The notes under the pieces were generated by a model. It worked only from the letters and a program-made list of their open reading frames with translations, was not told where the DNA came from and made no database searches. A program made the translations under genes and the position numbers. Source: Tetrapyrgos nigripes (taxonomy: Eukaryota; Basidiomycota; Agaricomycetes; Agaricales; Campanellaceae). From it: a stretch of 64,000 bases of DNA. This document shows positions 1 through 10,990 of this stretch, in pieces (within the stretch, counting starts at the first letter, position 1; the number at the start of each line of letters is the position of its first letter). The stretch spans positions 62,001-126,000 of the forward strand of contig JAACJM010000145.1 in NCBI GenBank assembly GCA_013368315.1, given 5' to 3'.

Positions 1-2744
1 ATCCACTCTCAACATTGCCATCACCGAACAGTGAAGTTTTTGGGTCCATAGCTGTGGCTTGAGCTCCTTCCCCAAAGATAAGCTCCAGCAGTTTACTACC
101 AAGGGTTCTATCAGTATCATTGCAATTCGGAGTGTGCTGAAAATAACTCATGGAGATGTCATGATTTGCGCATCTGAAAGTAACCCGCCATATCCTTGGA
201 AATCAGAGACATATGCATTCTCATGTGTCTTCTCATATTGGAGGTGCTGAACTGCCACCAGAAACAGTGCAGTAGTGTATTTTGCATGATCTGGAGCAAT
301 GGGATGTACAGGGTTGGAATTATGGATATACTTGATAAAATCTTGACCAGGCAGAATGGCAATCCGCTCCTCAAGTAGGTATGTATGCTTTGGTCCTATT
401 GTACAGGATCTTGAATGCTTGATTTCGTCACTGAGAACCACAAAGACTGCTGCTTCAACATATCTTAAATTTGGAATGGGGAGGCCAGGTGGACCTAGAG
501 TGCAATGATATTCAGTGAACACTCATATATAGTATCCATTAAAGATTCAATACCTTTGAGTTGTTTCTGATGCTCGATGTAGGCGTACGCAAATTCCATC
601 AGCGCCACAGCGTGATAATGAACATTTGCTTCAATTATGATCCCTTCAAACTCATCCACACCAGCATACCTGCCCCAGTTGACCCTGAAATTCTGATTAG
701 TCTCTATCTTACCAAAATGAGAGTGCAGCTTACACTTTTCCATTCATCCTAGTACCCTTGTTCTTGTAAAGAATCTTCATGACAATTGAGTTTGATGCTG
801 GCATGACTTCCTCTGAACAAATGAGTGTTGCACGATGACACATTTTGAAAGCCCCAACACCAAGTTCTGATTCAAAACGCAAATCAACCCATAAATGAGC
901 ATCAGAAGAAATGACATGATTGTCAAAGACAAATCTGCTATTGACAGTGTCAGATTCAATGATATCAAGAAAGGAGACCTTGGGAACAGGAGCTACAAGA
1001 CCTGGAATGTCAATGGATGAGGTTACATTCGAGGGTTGATCAGAATTCAATCCACCTGATATCAACACAGCAGAGACTCAATTTGCTGTTGGAGAGAGAA
1101 AGGGTGTTGGGGTCTTCTTGGCTTGGGGAGGCGTTGTTGGTGTTGCAGTTGAAGTCTAGCACCAAATATATGTTTTAGTGAAATGCTGAAGTTGACAGTA
1201 GGAAGTGGACTTATGCTATGCGGGCATCACTGTCAGCCCCAAGAAGATCTGCCACTGTGGCTGAAAACATGGCAGAAGATGTTTCAGAAGTCTCGGAAAG
1301 TGCTGTGTTCTATGATGAGATACCAGTGGCTGTCCAAGTGGTTGAGGGAATCTGCAAAACATCATTATAGACTAAGTATTAAGTTTATAATTTGGTACGC
1401 ACACTTTGAGGGCTGTTCCCTTGTGTATGAACTCTAGAAGATGGACACGAGGTCATACTTGAAGTGACAGTGATAGGTGGTGGCAACGTCTGAAAGACAT
1501 TAATATGAAGTTCAGTATTCAAAACTTCATATAAAATTCAAATGAGCAAAGCCATACCTTTTTACACTCCTGCTCCTCTAAGGCAGACTGGTAGCGGTCC
1601 CACTCTTCCACTGAGATGATCAAGATGAGACAGAAGGGCATTGGTGGCTGGACAAACTTCCGTTGGTGTGTTTTCTTGTCTTCCTTCATGCAGGCAGGCC
1701 GAAAGTATGGTTGGTGTTGGTCCAATGTTGGACCATCCATGTCCACTTGCAATTTATTTGAAGTCTCACGCAGATTGATTTCTTGAAAGTTGAAGAGAAA
1801 TTTGGGAACGTTTGCTGTGATCTGATCAATTTTTGACCTCATAAGGTTCACGACAACAGCTCTGATTTCAGGGACAGTTGCATTGGCGTCAAGGTCCCTA
1901 ATTGAATCTGTAAGCCCCTGTATGTACAAAACCAGTTAGTGAGTGATATTTGACATACTGGATCACTCACACTCAAAATTGTCTCCTTGGGCTTACCCTC
2001 TTCGAGGTATCCAATTGTAACGTTCACAGACACGGTCTCGCCACTTGCAGCATATGCTTTTGAATGCCACAAGTCCATTTGAGCCATGTGATTCTGATGA
2101 GCAGCAGTATAGCCAGTAGCCCGTGGTCTAGGAACAGCTATTACATTGGATTTTGAGCCTGCAGATTCATAGCTCAAGTAGGGGAGGTCAACGTGAGGGC
2201 CTTGTAAGAAAATCTGGGGGGAAAAAATCAAACAAGTTTTAAGCATCAAGCAAACAAGGACAGAGTCATAAGGATGTACCTGAGCTACTCATCGGAGTTA
2301 CATGACTGATCTCCCAACTGGCACCTGATCAATCAAGATTCAGTGTCTATAATTTCGAATCAAATTGGTGATACTTACCCAATCATTGGGCTGCATTCAC
2401 CCTTGTGGCAATTGCATTAGTATCTGGGACACGGAACACTGGAGCCGTCTCAGATGCACGACTTTGTGTGTGATACAAGGTCTCTAGGACGGGGTTAGCT
2501 ACTCTTTACAACAAAGACTGTAGATGTTAGCATAATAGGACATGCCTCGACGTTCTGTCACACTACTCTTGTAGTGCTGCTTGCAGTCCTTGCAGGTCCT
2601 CTTGTCTCAACCAGCAGGATTCTTGAAATATCCCCATTCCTCATCCTTTTGCACAAGGACATTGCATCCCCTTCACTCACACATGAACGCCTCAGGAGCA
2701 CAATCGTCACTGGTAAAAGCATTAAGTTCAGTGGCAGAAGACAT
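1..2744 (-). pseudogene. Fungal alpha-type protein kinase, decayed and cut by the left window edge
   Basis: Read from 2744 downward, the start ATG opens a Cys-rich head (CKDCKQHY near 2570), followed by a long unrecognised middle. A clear intron at about 1924-1973 joins the exons ending ETILSV and beginning GLTDSIRD. The alpha-kinase part occupies about 1070 to 1. Kinase signatures are GVGAFKMCH with a downstream VMKIL lysine region, SDFQGYGGLLSDAQ and FGDGNV, the last two being the usual C-terminal motifs of the family. Such kinases phosphorylate Ser/Thr; this one's substrate is unknown. The copy looks dead: in-frame TGA codons lie at 2675-2673 and 2609-2607 (reverse strand), and the frame changes near 150, between the DAQIMTSP and FGDGNV blocks. 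Alpha-kinases are strongly expanded in mushroom genomes and often lie beside transposons, as here. The family call is fairly firm; the exon structure of the middle is not. Confidence 0.7.
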
Positions 2745-3010
2745 TGAGATCAGAGAAGTGAGAAGTTGAGGTTCAATGTTGAAATCAGAAATAAGCTTTC
2801 AGTATTTATACACAAATTCAGTGATGCTGCCAGAAAAATAGGCTCATTGTAAATTGATGTCTACCTGGCACAAGGATTGAAGACGTTGTCCTGCTATGCT
2901 ATGTAAGACCAGACCTTGGTATCAGCATGAGGCATCACAGGTGAACTTGGAATCTTCACGTTGATACATGATAAAACACCCCTGCTGCATATTTTGATGG
3001 AGAAATCTCA
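2745..3010. other. Intergenic stretch, nothing recognised
   Basis: This lies between the kinase pseudogene start and the tandem repeats. No open frame with coding character was seen on either strand. It would contain the kinase promoter if the gene were active. Confidence 0.4.
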
Positions 3011-3295
3011 AGCAAATTATGCTGAGATAATGGACAAAAAAAGCTTGGAATCCTCATTGCGGCACTGACCAGCGTGGTTACTTGCCTCGTTCATCTTCAG
3101 CAAATTACGCTGCTCAACAGATAAACTTCAAGTGAATAGACAAAAAAAGCTTGGAATCCTTATCGCAGCACTGACCAGCATGGTTACTAGCCTCGTTCAC
3201 TTTGAGCAAATTATGCCACTTAACAGAGAAATTCCGAGTGAATTGATTGGAATCCTCATTGCAGCTCCAGTCAGCATGGTCCACATTGTTCACCA
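3011..3295. repeat. Degenerate tandem repeat, about 3 copies, unit about 88-106 bp
   Basis: Copies begin at the words agcaaattatgctgag (3011), agcaaattacgctgct (3099) and agcaaattatgccact (3205). Each continues into a conserved block containing gcttggaatcctcattgc or a close variant and ending near cactgaccagc / ctccagtcagc. The third copy is the most diverged. The array ends only a few bases before the left end of the Tc1/mariner-like element. Confidence 0.7.
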
Positions 3296-3302
3296 TGCAC
3301 TA

Positions 3303-3329
3303 CAGTTGTGGACAACCAAAGTTGACAAA
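3303..3329 (+). repeat. Left terminal inverted repeat of the Tc1/mariner-like element
   Basis: It begins CAGTTGTGGACAACCAAAG and is preceded by TA. It matches the reverse complement of 6577-6603 at 26 of 27 positions; the one difference is T against C at the 21st base. Confidence 0.92.
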
Positions 3330-3603
3330 CTTTTACGTTGAGTTTTTCCCAGGCCAAGAAACCTCGTAGACCAAAGAAAAGTGTATTTCTGACGTATGTA
3401 CGAATGTAGAAAGCAGTTTCTATGAGCCGATTTCCCTCAAAGTGAGGTTTGGGTTTTTGACTCCCAAAAATTGAGACAACTGCCAAAAAAATCGCTAAAA
3501 ATCTCCAAAGTAGCAGAAAACACTTCATTTGCAAAGGCGAGTATGATCCACAAAAAAAAAATAAGCAATCAGGTACAAAATTTTCTAGTCCAAATATAGT
3601 AAT

Positions 3604-6404
3604 TTGCTGTGCTCCACTTCCAAGAACCATCCAAATGCCTGGTGGGCAACCTCTCAAGTGCAAAAGGGTCACAACAGGACAGGACCCAAGCCAAAAGTAC
3701 CTCAAGAGTCCGAAGAAACATCTACAGAAGCTGGACTGTCAGCTGAGGATTCGGGCATTGGTCAGACAGAAATGTCTCACTTGTCTCACAACGAAATTTT
3801 GGACAAGTGCTGGGTTCGGAATGAGTCTGCTGGATTTTCTGGACTGTTTGGATATGAAGAGGATGACTCCGAATACGAGGACGAAGGTTCAGACGATGAA
3901 AATGACTCGGATGATGAAAAAGTGTATGCTGCTGTTGAGGGCTGGGCAGAGGATGAGTTTGATGATGAAGGGCTGCAGGAGCGAATGTTTTACTATGGAT
4001 TTGCTATGGATGATGATATCAAGGATGAAGACTGGGTTCCAGAGTCATTCAGGCAGGAGGCAGAGAGAAGAAAGAGAAAAAAGATGACACCTGCAGAACC
4101 AAAGCGTATGTCCATTTTTTTCCCTCCTGCTTTGGTTTCTTCATCGCTAACTTGCTTTTAGAGTGCGCCCCATATGCTACTGACCCTGATATTGACAAGA
4201 AATCATGGTCCAGTCAGTACTGCTGGAAAAATAAAACCAAGGGTCAGGCTCCTCAGGGAAAACTCACCGTGTTTGCTGGTTTCACAGCTCCCAAAAAGAC
4301 CATTAACAATGGCTATTGCTCTTCTCAAGCGCCTGTGTCAACCTTCCCTGATGTCGTCAAATCTGAACCAGAGTCACCTGCTGGTGACGATGTCATTGTC
4401 TGAGAGGAGAGTCTTGAGCCTGAGTTGGGTTCATGGGATGACACAGTAATATGAGAAGAGAGTGTTGAGCCTTGCTTGGAATGGTCAGATGGAGAAGAGA
4501 TAGCAGTTGTGAGAGAAGAGAGTGTTGAACCGAGCTTATGGGCCAATGACAGCAGCGATGTTTCATCGACAGCTGTGAGAGTTGACGATGCCAGTGCAAT
4601 TCCACCTCAGCAGGAGTCAGAGGAAGAGAGTTGGGAGGAAGATCTTGATGAGATTATTTGTGAAAAGAGCTGTGATAAGGAGAAAGTGGAAATAAGAGGA
4701 TGGAAAGAGTTGAGAGAGCAGATTACAAGGGATTTGGCAACGGCGAAGAAGTGTTTCGTACCTTTATCCAAAATAAACCAGCTTCAAATCCTCTGGAACT
4801 TCGCTAATCTTTGTTTGAAGGGTTTTGGGTGTGTTGCTGCGAGTAAGGAGATAGCGAAGCAATGGCATGATGGAGAGGGGATACATTTTTCGCGTCAGGT
4901 TCAGGATCTGGCTCGCTATTACCAGGTCTTTGAGCAACTGCCATCTGAGAAGAGAGGAGAGACTCGTAAATCACAGACACTGCTGTTGGATGAACAGATC
5001 AAGAAGACATGCCTTGACTGGCTTTACAGCCAGAAAGTTGGCACAGTGACTCCAAAGACATTCCAGAAAGCTCTCAACAGCGAGCTCCTTCCGAAGATTG
5101 GTGTCACCCGCTCTAAACCTTTATGTACAAGAACTACTCATTGATGGTTGAAGAAGCTTGGATGGAGATTGACGTGGCTAAAGAAAGGGGTTTACATGGA
5201 TGGACATCAGCGGGAAGACGTTGTGAAATATCGCAATGAGGTTTTCCTTCCCACAATGGCCGAATACAAGAGAAGGATGGCTTGCTGGGAACTTGTGGGA
5301 GATGTTCTTGTTCGCATTCCCCATACTTCGAGAAGGAGAAAAAGAGATTATTCCTCAGTTTCATGACGAGTCCACATTCCACATGAATGACTTTGCAACC
5401 TCAGCTTGGCTTGCACTGGGTCAGTCAATTTTACAGAAGAAGGACAGGGGCTGCTTTGGACATGTATCAGAATTTATTAACCAGGAAAATGGGCGACTGG
5501 TGGTCAAAGACAAAGATGGAAACATCAAACGCAATGCTCATCGTGTCATTTATCCAGGAGCAAATGGTGATGCGTGGTGGGACACGAAGCAACTACTGGA
5601 GCAGGTGAAGGAGGCAATCAGTATCTTTGAAGAGGCTCATCCAAATTGTGTTGCACTTTTCAATGTCGATCAATCCTCTGCTCATGCCTCACTTGCTCCT
5701 GATGCTCTCCAAGCCTTCAAGATGAATAAATCCAATGGAGGAGCTCAACACAAGCAGAAGGATACAATTATTCCCCAAACCAACCCTGATCCTCGACACC
5801 ACAGCAAAAAGCAGAAGATGACCCTCGCTGATGGATCTGCAAAAGGCCTTGAAGACACTCTTACCGAAGGTGGCTTCAACATAAAAGGCATGTGAGCCAA
5901 ATGTTCCAAGCCAGTCTGCCCGGCCACAAATTATGATTGCTGCATGGCTCGCCTTCTCAGCAGACAGGATGACTTCACAAACCAAATCTCCATGCTTGAG
6001 ACTCTCATCAAGGGTCTTGGCCATGAGTGTATCTTTTTACCGAAATTTCATTGTGAACTTAATCCCATTGAGATGGTGCGTTTTCGAGTCTTATTGGTCA
6101 TTTAACCCAGCTTAACATTTTCTTGCAGTACTGGGGCTGGTGCAAATACAGATACTGAGAGGAACCCAAGCCAACATTCCAAGATGCGAAGGACGCCATG
6201 TTCAAATGGCTCAATGCATGTCCAGCCAGAGTCATACGCAGGTTTATTAATTGCTCTTTCTGGTGTATGAGTGCATACCGTCGTGGGTTGACTGGAAAGG
6301 CTTTAGAATGGGCGGTACGGAAGCAACGCAGTCACAGATCAGTCTCAGAGTCCGCGATGATGAGTATTGAAGCAGTCATCAATCCTACTTCACAACAATC
6401 ATAG
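3604..6404 (+). pseudogene. DDE transposase of the Tc1/mariner-like element, inactivated
   Basis: The first part (3604 to about 4100) encodes an acidic region rich in Asp and Glu. After at least one intron, a central region follows (4476-5366), then the catalytic core. Core motifs are HDESTFH (first Asp, about 5360), NVDQSSAHA (second Asp, about 5660) and FHCELNPIE (Glu, about 6045-6072). A 53-nt intron (6076-6128) separates IEM from YWGWCKYRY. The C-terminal part reads to about 6404. In-frame TGA codons lie at 5142-5144, 5893-5895 and 6156-6158, and the frame shifts once near 5325 between the VRIPH and LREGEKEI segments. All three TGA codons sit where arginine is expected, judged from recalled relatives. 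Apart from these breaks the reading is continuous, so decay looks recent. It lies wholly inside the terminal repeats. Confidence 0.85.
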
Positions 6405-6576
6405 GTAGACTAGGTAATATGTACTAAAAATTCTCGTTGAAATGACCCCAAAAATTGGGACTCCAAAATGGTTGTGGGAAAAACTTCAGAAGACCATTTT
6501 TCGACGTATTTCACTATTCTGAGTCCAAACCTGCAAAAATTTTGGCCCAGAAAACTCAAAATCTGGCCCTGGACAC

Positions 6577-6603
6577 TTTGTCGACTTTGGTTGTCCACAA
6601 CTG
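6577..6603 (-). repeat. Right terminal inverted repeat of the Tc1/mariner-like element
   Basis: This is the reverse complement of the left terminal repeat with one mismatch. It is followed directly by TA at 6604-6605. Confidence 0.92.
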
Positions 6604-6950
6604 TACAAGGAAGAAATCCAAAGTACGATGGGCCAAGATGGCTAATTATTACACCGATGTAACTGATAATGATGCCTGTAGTCCTTATTGCAGCACAACA
6701 CTGCAGCCAGTATCATTTGAAGTTTACGCTAGCATGACCAAGGCTTGTCATTTTCACTCCTGTACCATTTATTCCCTGTTCAACTCATGTTTTGAATTCT
6801 TCCAGAACACTCAGCAAAGATTACTCTTCTAAACAACCTATCAGCTAGTATAAGTACTGGAATTCAAGCCTCGTTGATCTTCATTCCCTAACTTTTCCAT
6901 TCTCATTTCATTTCCCTCCCTGTGCATTTTACATCAGTATAATCAGTACT

Positions 6951-8831
6951 ATGGGTACCAATAAACCTAATCATACGTGTGAAAACTTGTACAATTCACT
7001 GTTCATTGACGTATCTTTGCAGCCCCCATCGAGCTACTCGAACCTCACATTCGGAAATACTGGACTTGAGGCTTTGACGATAAAAAAATTCTCCAGTTTC
7101 TCTTGGAAGACAAAATTTTCGATCAAGAAAAATACAGACTTGCGTAAGTAATTCTTTCTATGCATCAACATTACAGAATCTAACTACTGTCTACTAGTAT
7201 CAAGAAATTTCAATCCATGCGCTCACAGTTGGGATTACACAGATCACATTCATCCAGTGAGTGTTCTCTTGTGTTTTACTACAGCTCAATGTTAAGCTTC
7301 TCATTTTGTCCCAAGATATACAGGTGGAGGATATTATGGAGGATATGCAGCAACTCCGTAAGTATTATCCTGTGGCTGGCACGAGAGGAATCAAGAGGCT
7401 TTTTCGTCATGATCTAAAGAAAGAAGTGAAAAGGCAAGTCATTTATTCATATCACAGCTTGACATTAAGATTTGATCTGTCATTGAGGAATACTTTTCTC
7501 GATATGAGCCAGATCTGGTGAGAGCACGTCGAAGACTGCGGCTCAAGTGTCAGCGATTCTGGGCGGCAGGTGCCAATGACATGCTATGTGTAGATCAGCA
7601 TGACAAGCTCAAGAAGCATGGCCTTGCTCTACATACAGGTTCATTATCATTGAAGATTTATTCTGAGAATCTACTGATTTGAGTATTGAATAAGGAATCG
7701 ATCCGTTTTCTGGGAAGATAAAATGGATGAGGGTTTGGCACAATAACTCCAACCCCCGACTTATTTTTTGCTACTACTTTGATACTATCAAGAAAGATGG
7801 CTGTAAGTTTCTCTCCAGCATATCTCAATTACGCATATTGAAGCATTTGGCAGATACTTCCCTGGTAACTCAAAGTGATCCCAGTGTAGAGAACTTTCAT
7901 CTAGCCAGGGGACATTCATTCATACGCCAATGCCTCGACCCAGAGCTGATAGGCACTCTACAGCATCGCTTCATGTGAGAGAAAAAGAATATTCCTCCGG
8001 AAATCACTTGGTCAAATTTGCGACGAAACTTCATGCCTGGGTTTGAAAATATCATATCAAGTGGAGTGGTGGAATATGATCGACACCACGCTCTCCAATA
8101 GTGAGTAATCTTTGGCAAAGGTCTGAATCCTACATACAATCACTCATATTATGACTCTTTAGCAACGTATTCAAATGGGTCTTTATTCTGTGGCTGCAAC
8201 GTGAAGTCAATGCCTATGTTTACCATGTGAACAACTCCCTTAAGCATGCCCAAAAGCACAAAATTCTACCTCACGGGCCTCCTGATGATATTGATGAATA
8301 TCCTGAACGCTACAATGCACTCAACTTCAAAGTAAGTGCCATATGATTTTGTTACCAGTATTTACTTACTTACTGGGATTCACACATCCCGGTAGATCAT
8401 CATTGACCCAGAGGCGGACTACATCCATGAGGCAGAGAGGCTATATGCCCTCATGATCATCCTGTTTTTGAACTGGTGCCTCCAGAGTTCAACCAACGGC
8501 TACTACATTTTATGAGCAACTGGGATCACCTACCGTCACACGCGAAAATGTTTGGAACATGTATGAAGATCTGTTGGCAATGTTTGAAACTGACCTTCCC
8601 ACTGTGGAGACAATGGGTCTTGCAGGCTATGAGGAAATTTGGGAACCTTGTCCTGCACTGCCCGAAGACGCGCCTGAGCCAATAGTTGACCTTTTACCTT
8701 TACAACATGACACAGAAGCTGCTTATTTGGGGGGAGTGAGGGGCGGTATTGGACTTGAAATTGAAGATGGTGATTTGATTGATGGTACTGTAGAATTTAC
8801 TTCCGATGAGGAAGCATCTGACATGGAGTAG
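6951..8831 (+). pseudogene. Integrase-like DDE protein of a type common in Agaricomycetes, inactivated
   Basis: Exon 1 starts MGTNKPNH at 6951. An intron ends at 7022, and the next exon reads IELLEPHIRKYWT then a TGA (7067-7069) then GFDDKKILQFL. Later exons give EYFSRYEPDLVRARRRLRL, the core motif CVDQHDK (about 7590), then TQSDPSVENFHLARGH (second acidic motif), LQHRFM and a further TGA (7976-7978). Downstream segments include FKWVFILWLQREVN and LPHGPPDDIDEYPE. Near 8447 and 8507 the frame shifts twice between continuous family segments (AERLYA, HPVFELVPPEF, ENVWNMYEDLL). The tail is acidic and ends EASDME. It resembles fungal proteins with an integrase-core fold that are probably of mobile origin. 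I saw no terminal repeats for it. Both TGA codons replace positions expected to be arginine. Confidence 0.7.
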
Positions 8832-10910
8832 AGGCGTAATAAAATAGATTCACAGGTACATGTACATCGTAGTTGATAAGATAAGATCAAAAGGAAATCC
8901 TTGCTCGGTCTCATCGCTACTAATCAGCACTGCCCTTGAGCAATGTGAGGCTTTTTTTGGGCTTTTTTATTCAAATAACATACGTATCATGTATGTACAA
9001 GTAGAACTTTATTTTCAGTATCTCGTACTATCTATAATACATAATTTGCGTCGGCCATCTGGGGATGGCACGTAAGCACCATCAGAGACAGGGAAGGCAA
9101 AGTAAGAGGGTGTCGGGGGGCCGACTGATCGGCAGAATCGCTTAAAGCGAGCGAGGCCTTCCGGGTTTCCATAGGCATGTGGAGATATTAGTCCACCAGT
9201 CAGTCAACCCGAGGTATCTGCGGGTATGTATCAGCTCTTGGTCCCAGCCCGGGTAATAGACTCCTCCTCCTCCAAGGTACTAATATCATAGTCCCACCAT
9301 CAGCTTACAAGTAGACCATATATGCAATTCGAAAGGCCATTCCTGAGTCTTTACCGTGTCTGTACATAGACTTCTCTTTCGCATGCCCCTGGGCCCTTGC
9401 AACAAAGTTACGAGTCTTATTCCGAGCTCAAATGGCCGCACTACTCGTATCCCGGGAAAATATATCCTTTTCTGTCAACACGGCAGACTCGGCACCAAGC
9501 AGCCTCTTTGAATTGCTTTTTGCGCAACGGGATGAGCATTGAGGACTCGTACCCGCCGCTGTATATTATACAATAGATGATCATATTCTCCCTGACCTCA
9601 TGGCACTCACATAGGAAATTCCGTGCCAATAGGAATGGATGACGTATGAGGCTTTCAGCTTTCAGTGTCACTTGTGATTCAGTATATCTATTCTAGGGCC
9701 TCCGGAAACGAATCTTTCAGGAAACGCTGCTGGGTCTCACACTTCCAAATCGAACCTCAACACAAACGTGCGTCTCACATAGATCTTTCATCTATTGCAT
9801 CGTTGGACTCCATCGTGACGGATACAGATCAAGCTGAAGCACTGGAATGATACTGCAAGGGATCGAGGGTTTCCAGTCATGGAGCATTAGCTCTTTCTCC
9901 GTGATACCTGATTCTAATTCTACAAACTCCAGTGCCAGACTCGTTATTATCAAACAGCTGCGATCATTTTGGAGCACCGGTGAAATACTCGCAGAACTGC
10001 AGTTGGTCACACTGTCGACGTCAACGCCGAGATTGCTGGGAGATAAAGTTCAAAGTTCATCTTTGGTTGATCTCTTCATTCTCATCAACACCGTCCGGTG
10101 GAGATCATGTACAAATTCTGCGATATCACTGGACTCCTCGGATCCAGCTGATGATAGTTCTTATTATTCAAATCTGCTTCGAGCTTCGCTGTCAGTGGGG
10201 TCCCATCTTATTGAAACAAGGTTTGACGACGGCAACTTCACTGCAACGCGGTCTAGTTCTCATGGACTTGGCGAAAATGGGGCTCAGACTATCTTTGGAC
10301 CTTTGTGCCATCTATCTATGTGTCTATCTATATGCAGGACTGTGGCCAGCTTGTCGTAGTACATCCTGTTCTAAGAGCCACTTTTGGCCAGTTGAAAGAG
10401 AACTTGGCAAGCCTTCCGCCGAGACTCGAGAGTATAGCCGCAAGTTGTGAGCATAGCTATAGTAACATGGCTCGATTCTCAGTGTTTTGTTTTCTCTCTT
10501 TTCCCCCGAGTTTAATCGTTACATATATAGGTAGCAATCTAATTTCAAGGTGAGTGAGTGACTGTCGAACGTTTCTTCCTATGCTCTCAGGCTTTGCATT
10601 TGTGATTTCATCCTGCCAGTGGTAAATCAGTCTCAGGAGATCTAGTAGTAGATATAGTTCAAAGACTCAGCAGGTGACTTAGCACCGGAATACGGTCTGA
10701 TAGCACTGGCAGTGGTGCAGTTTGAACTTTGCACAGAGGGTCTGAATCTGTTGCGTAAGACTTCTACCCGCACGGTGTATCACGGTTTTCGATATCACTG
10801 CGCCCATATCAGTACCATATCACCCGAGTTTCCACAAAGCTTAACTTTTCAACTTTAGGAAACGACTTCAAATTAGATTCTCACTTCGACTTCTTTCCAC
10901 TGCTTTAAGA
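8832..10910. other. Long stretch with no supported gene; contains one dispersed-repeat copy
   Basis: Two overlapping plus-strand frames are open at 9847-10450, but neither has recognisable motifs, splice structure or homology, and their codon content is unconvincing. Part of 9100-9280 resembles sequence near 56,880 (see repeat entries). No RNA gene was recognised. Confidence 0.4.
9231..9277 (-). repeat. Dispersed repeat motif, copy 1
   Basis: Read on the minus strand it contains GGAGGAGGAG then TCTATTAC then CTGGGACCAAGAGCTGA. Related copies lie at 41,708-41,739 (minus) and 56,880-56,927 (plus). It shares its last 17 bases almost exactly with the copy at 56.9 kb. Confidence 0.6.
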
Positions 10911-10990
10911 ACGATGCATATGTTGTCACTGCTCCAAACCCCATACCTCATACCTCAGCTTGAGGCTAGCAGCTACGCCTACCAGCCACC

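Larger units (their letters stand above)
3303..6603 (+). mobile_element. Complete Tc1/mariner (IS630)-like DNA transposon, 3.3 kb, transposase broken
   Basis: Both ends carry the inverted terminal sequence starting CAGTTGTGGACAACCAAAGT, and the match extends over 27 positions with one mismatch (3303-3329 against 6603-6577). Each end is flanked by TA (3301-3302 and 6604-6605), the duplication expected of this superfamily. The interior carries one plus-strand transposase gene. The near-identical ends suggest a fairly recent insertion, while the coding region is already inactivated. Such an element could still be moved by a transposase acting in trans. Confidence 0.9.

Noticed and set aside
9847..10450. 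Two overlapping plus-strand open frames of about 170 codons
   Set aside because: No motif or splice pattern, and the frames overlap without a shared protein-like pattern.
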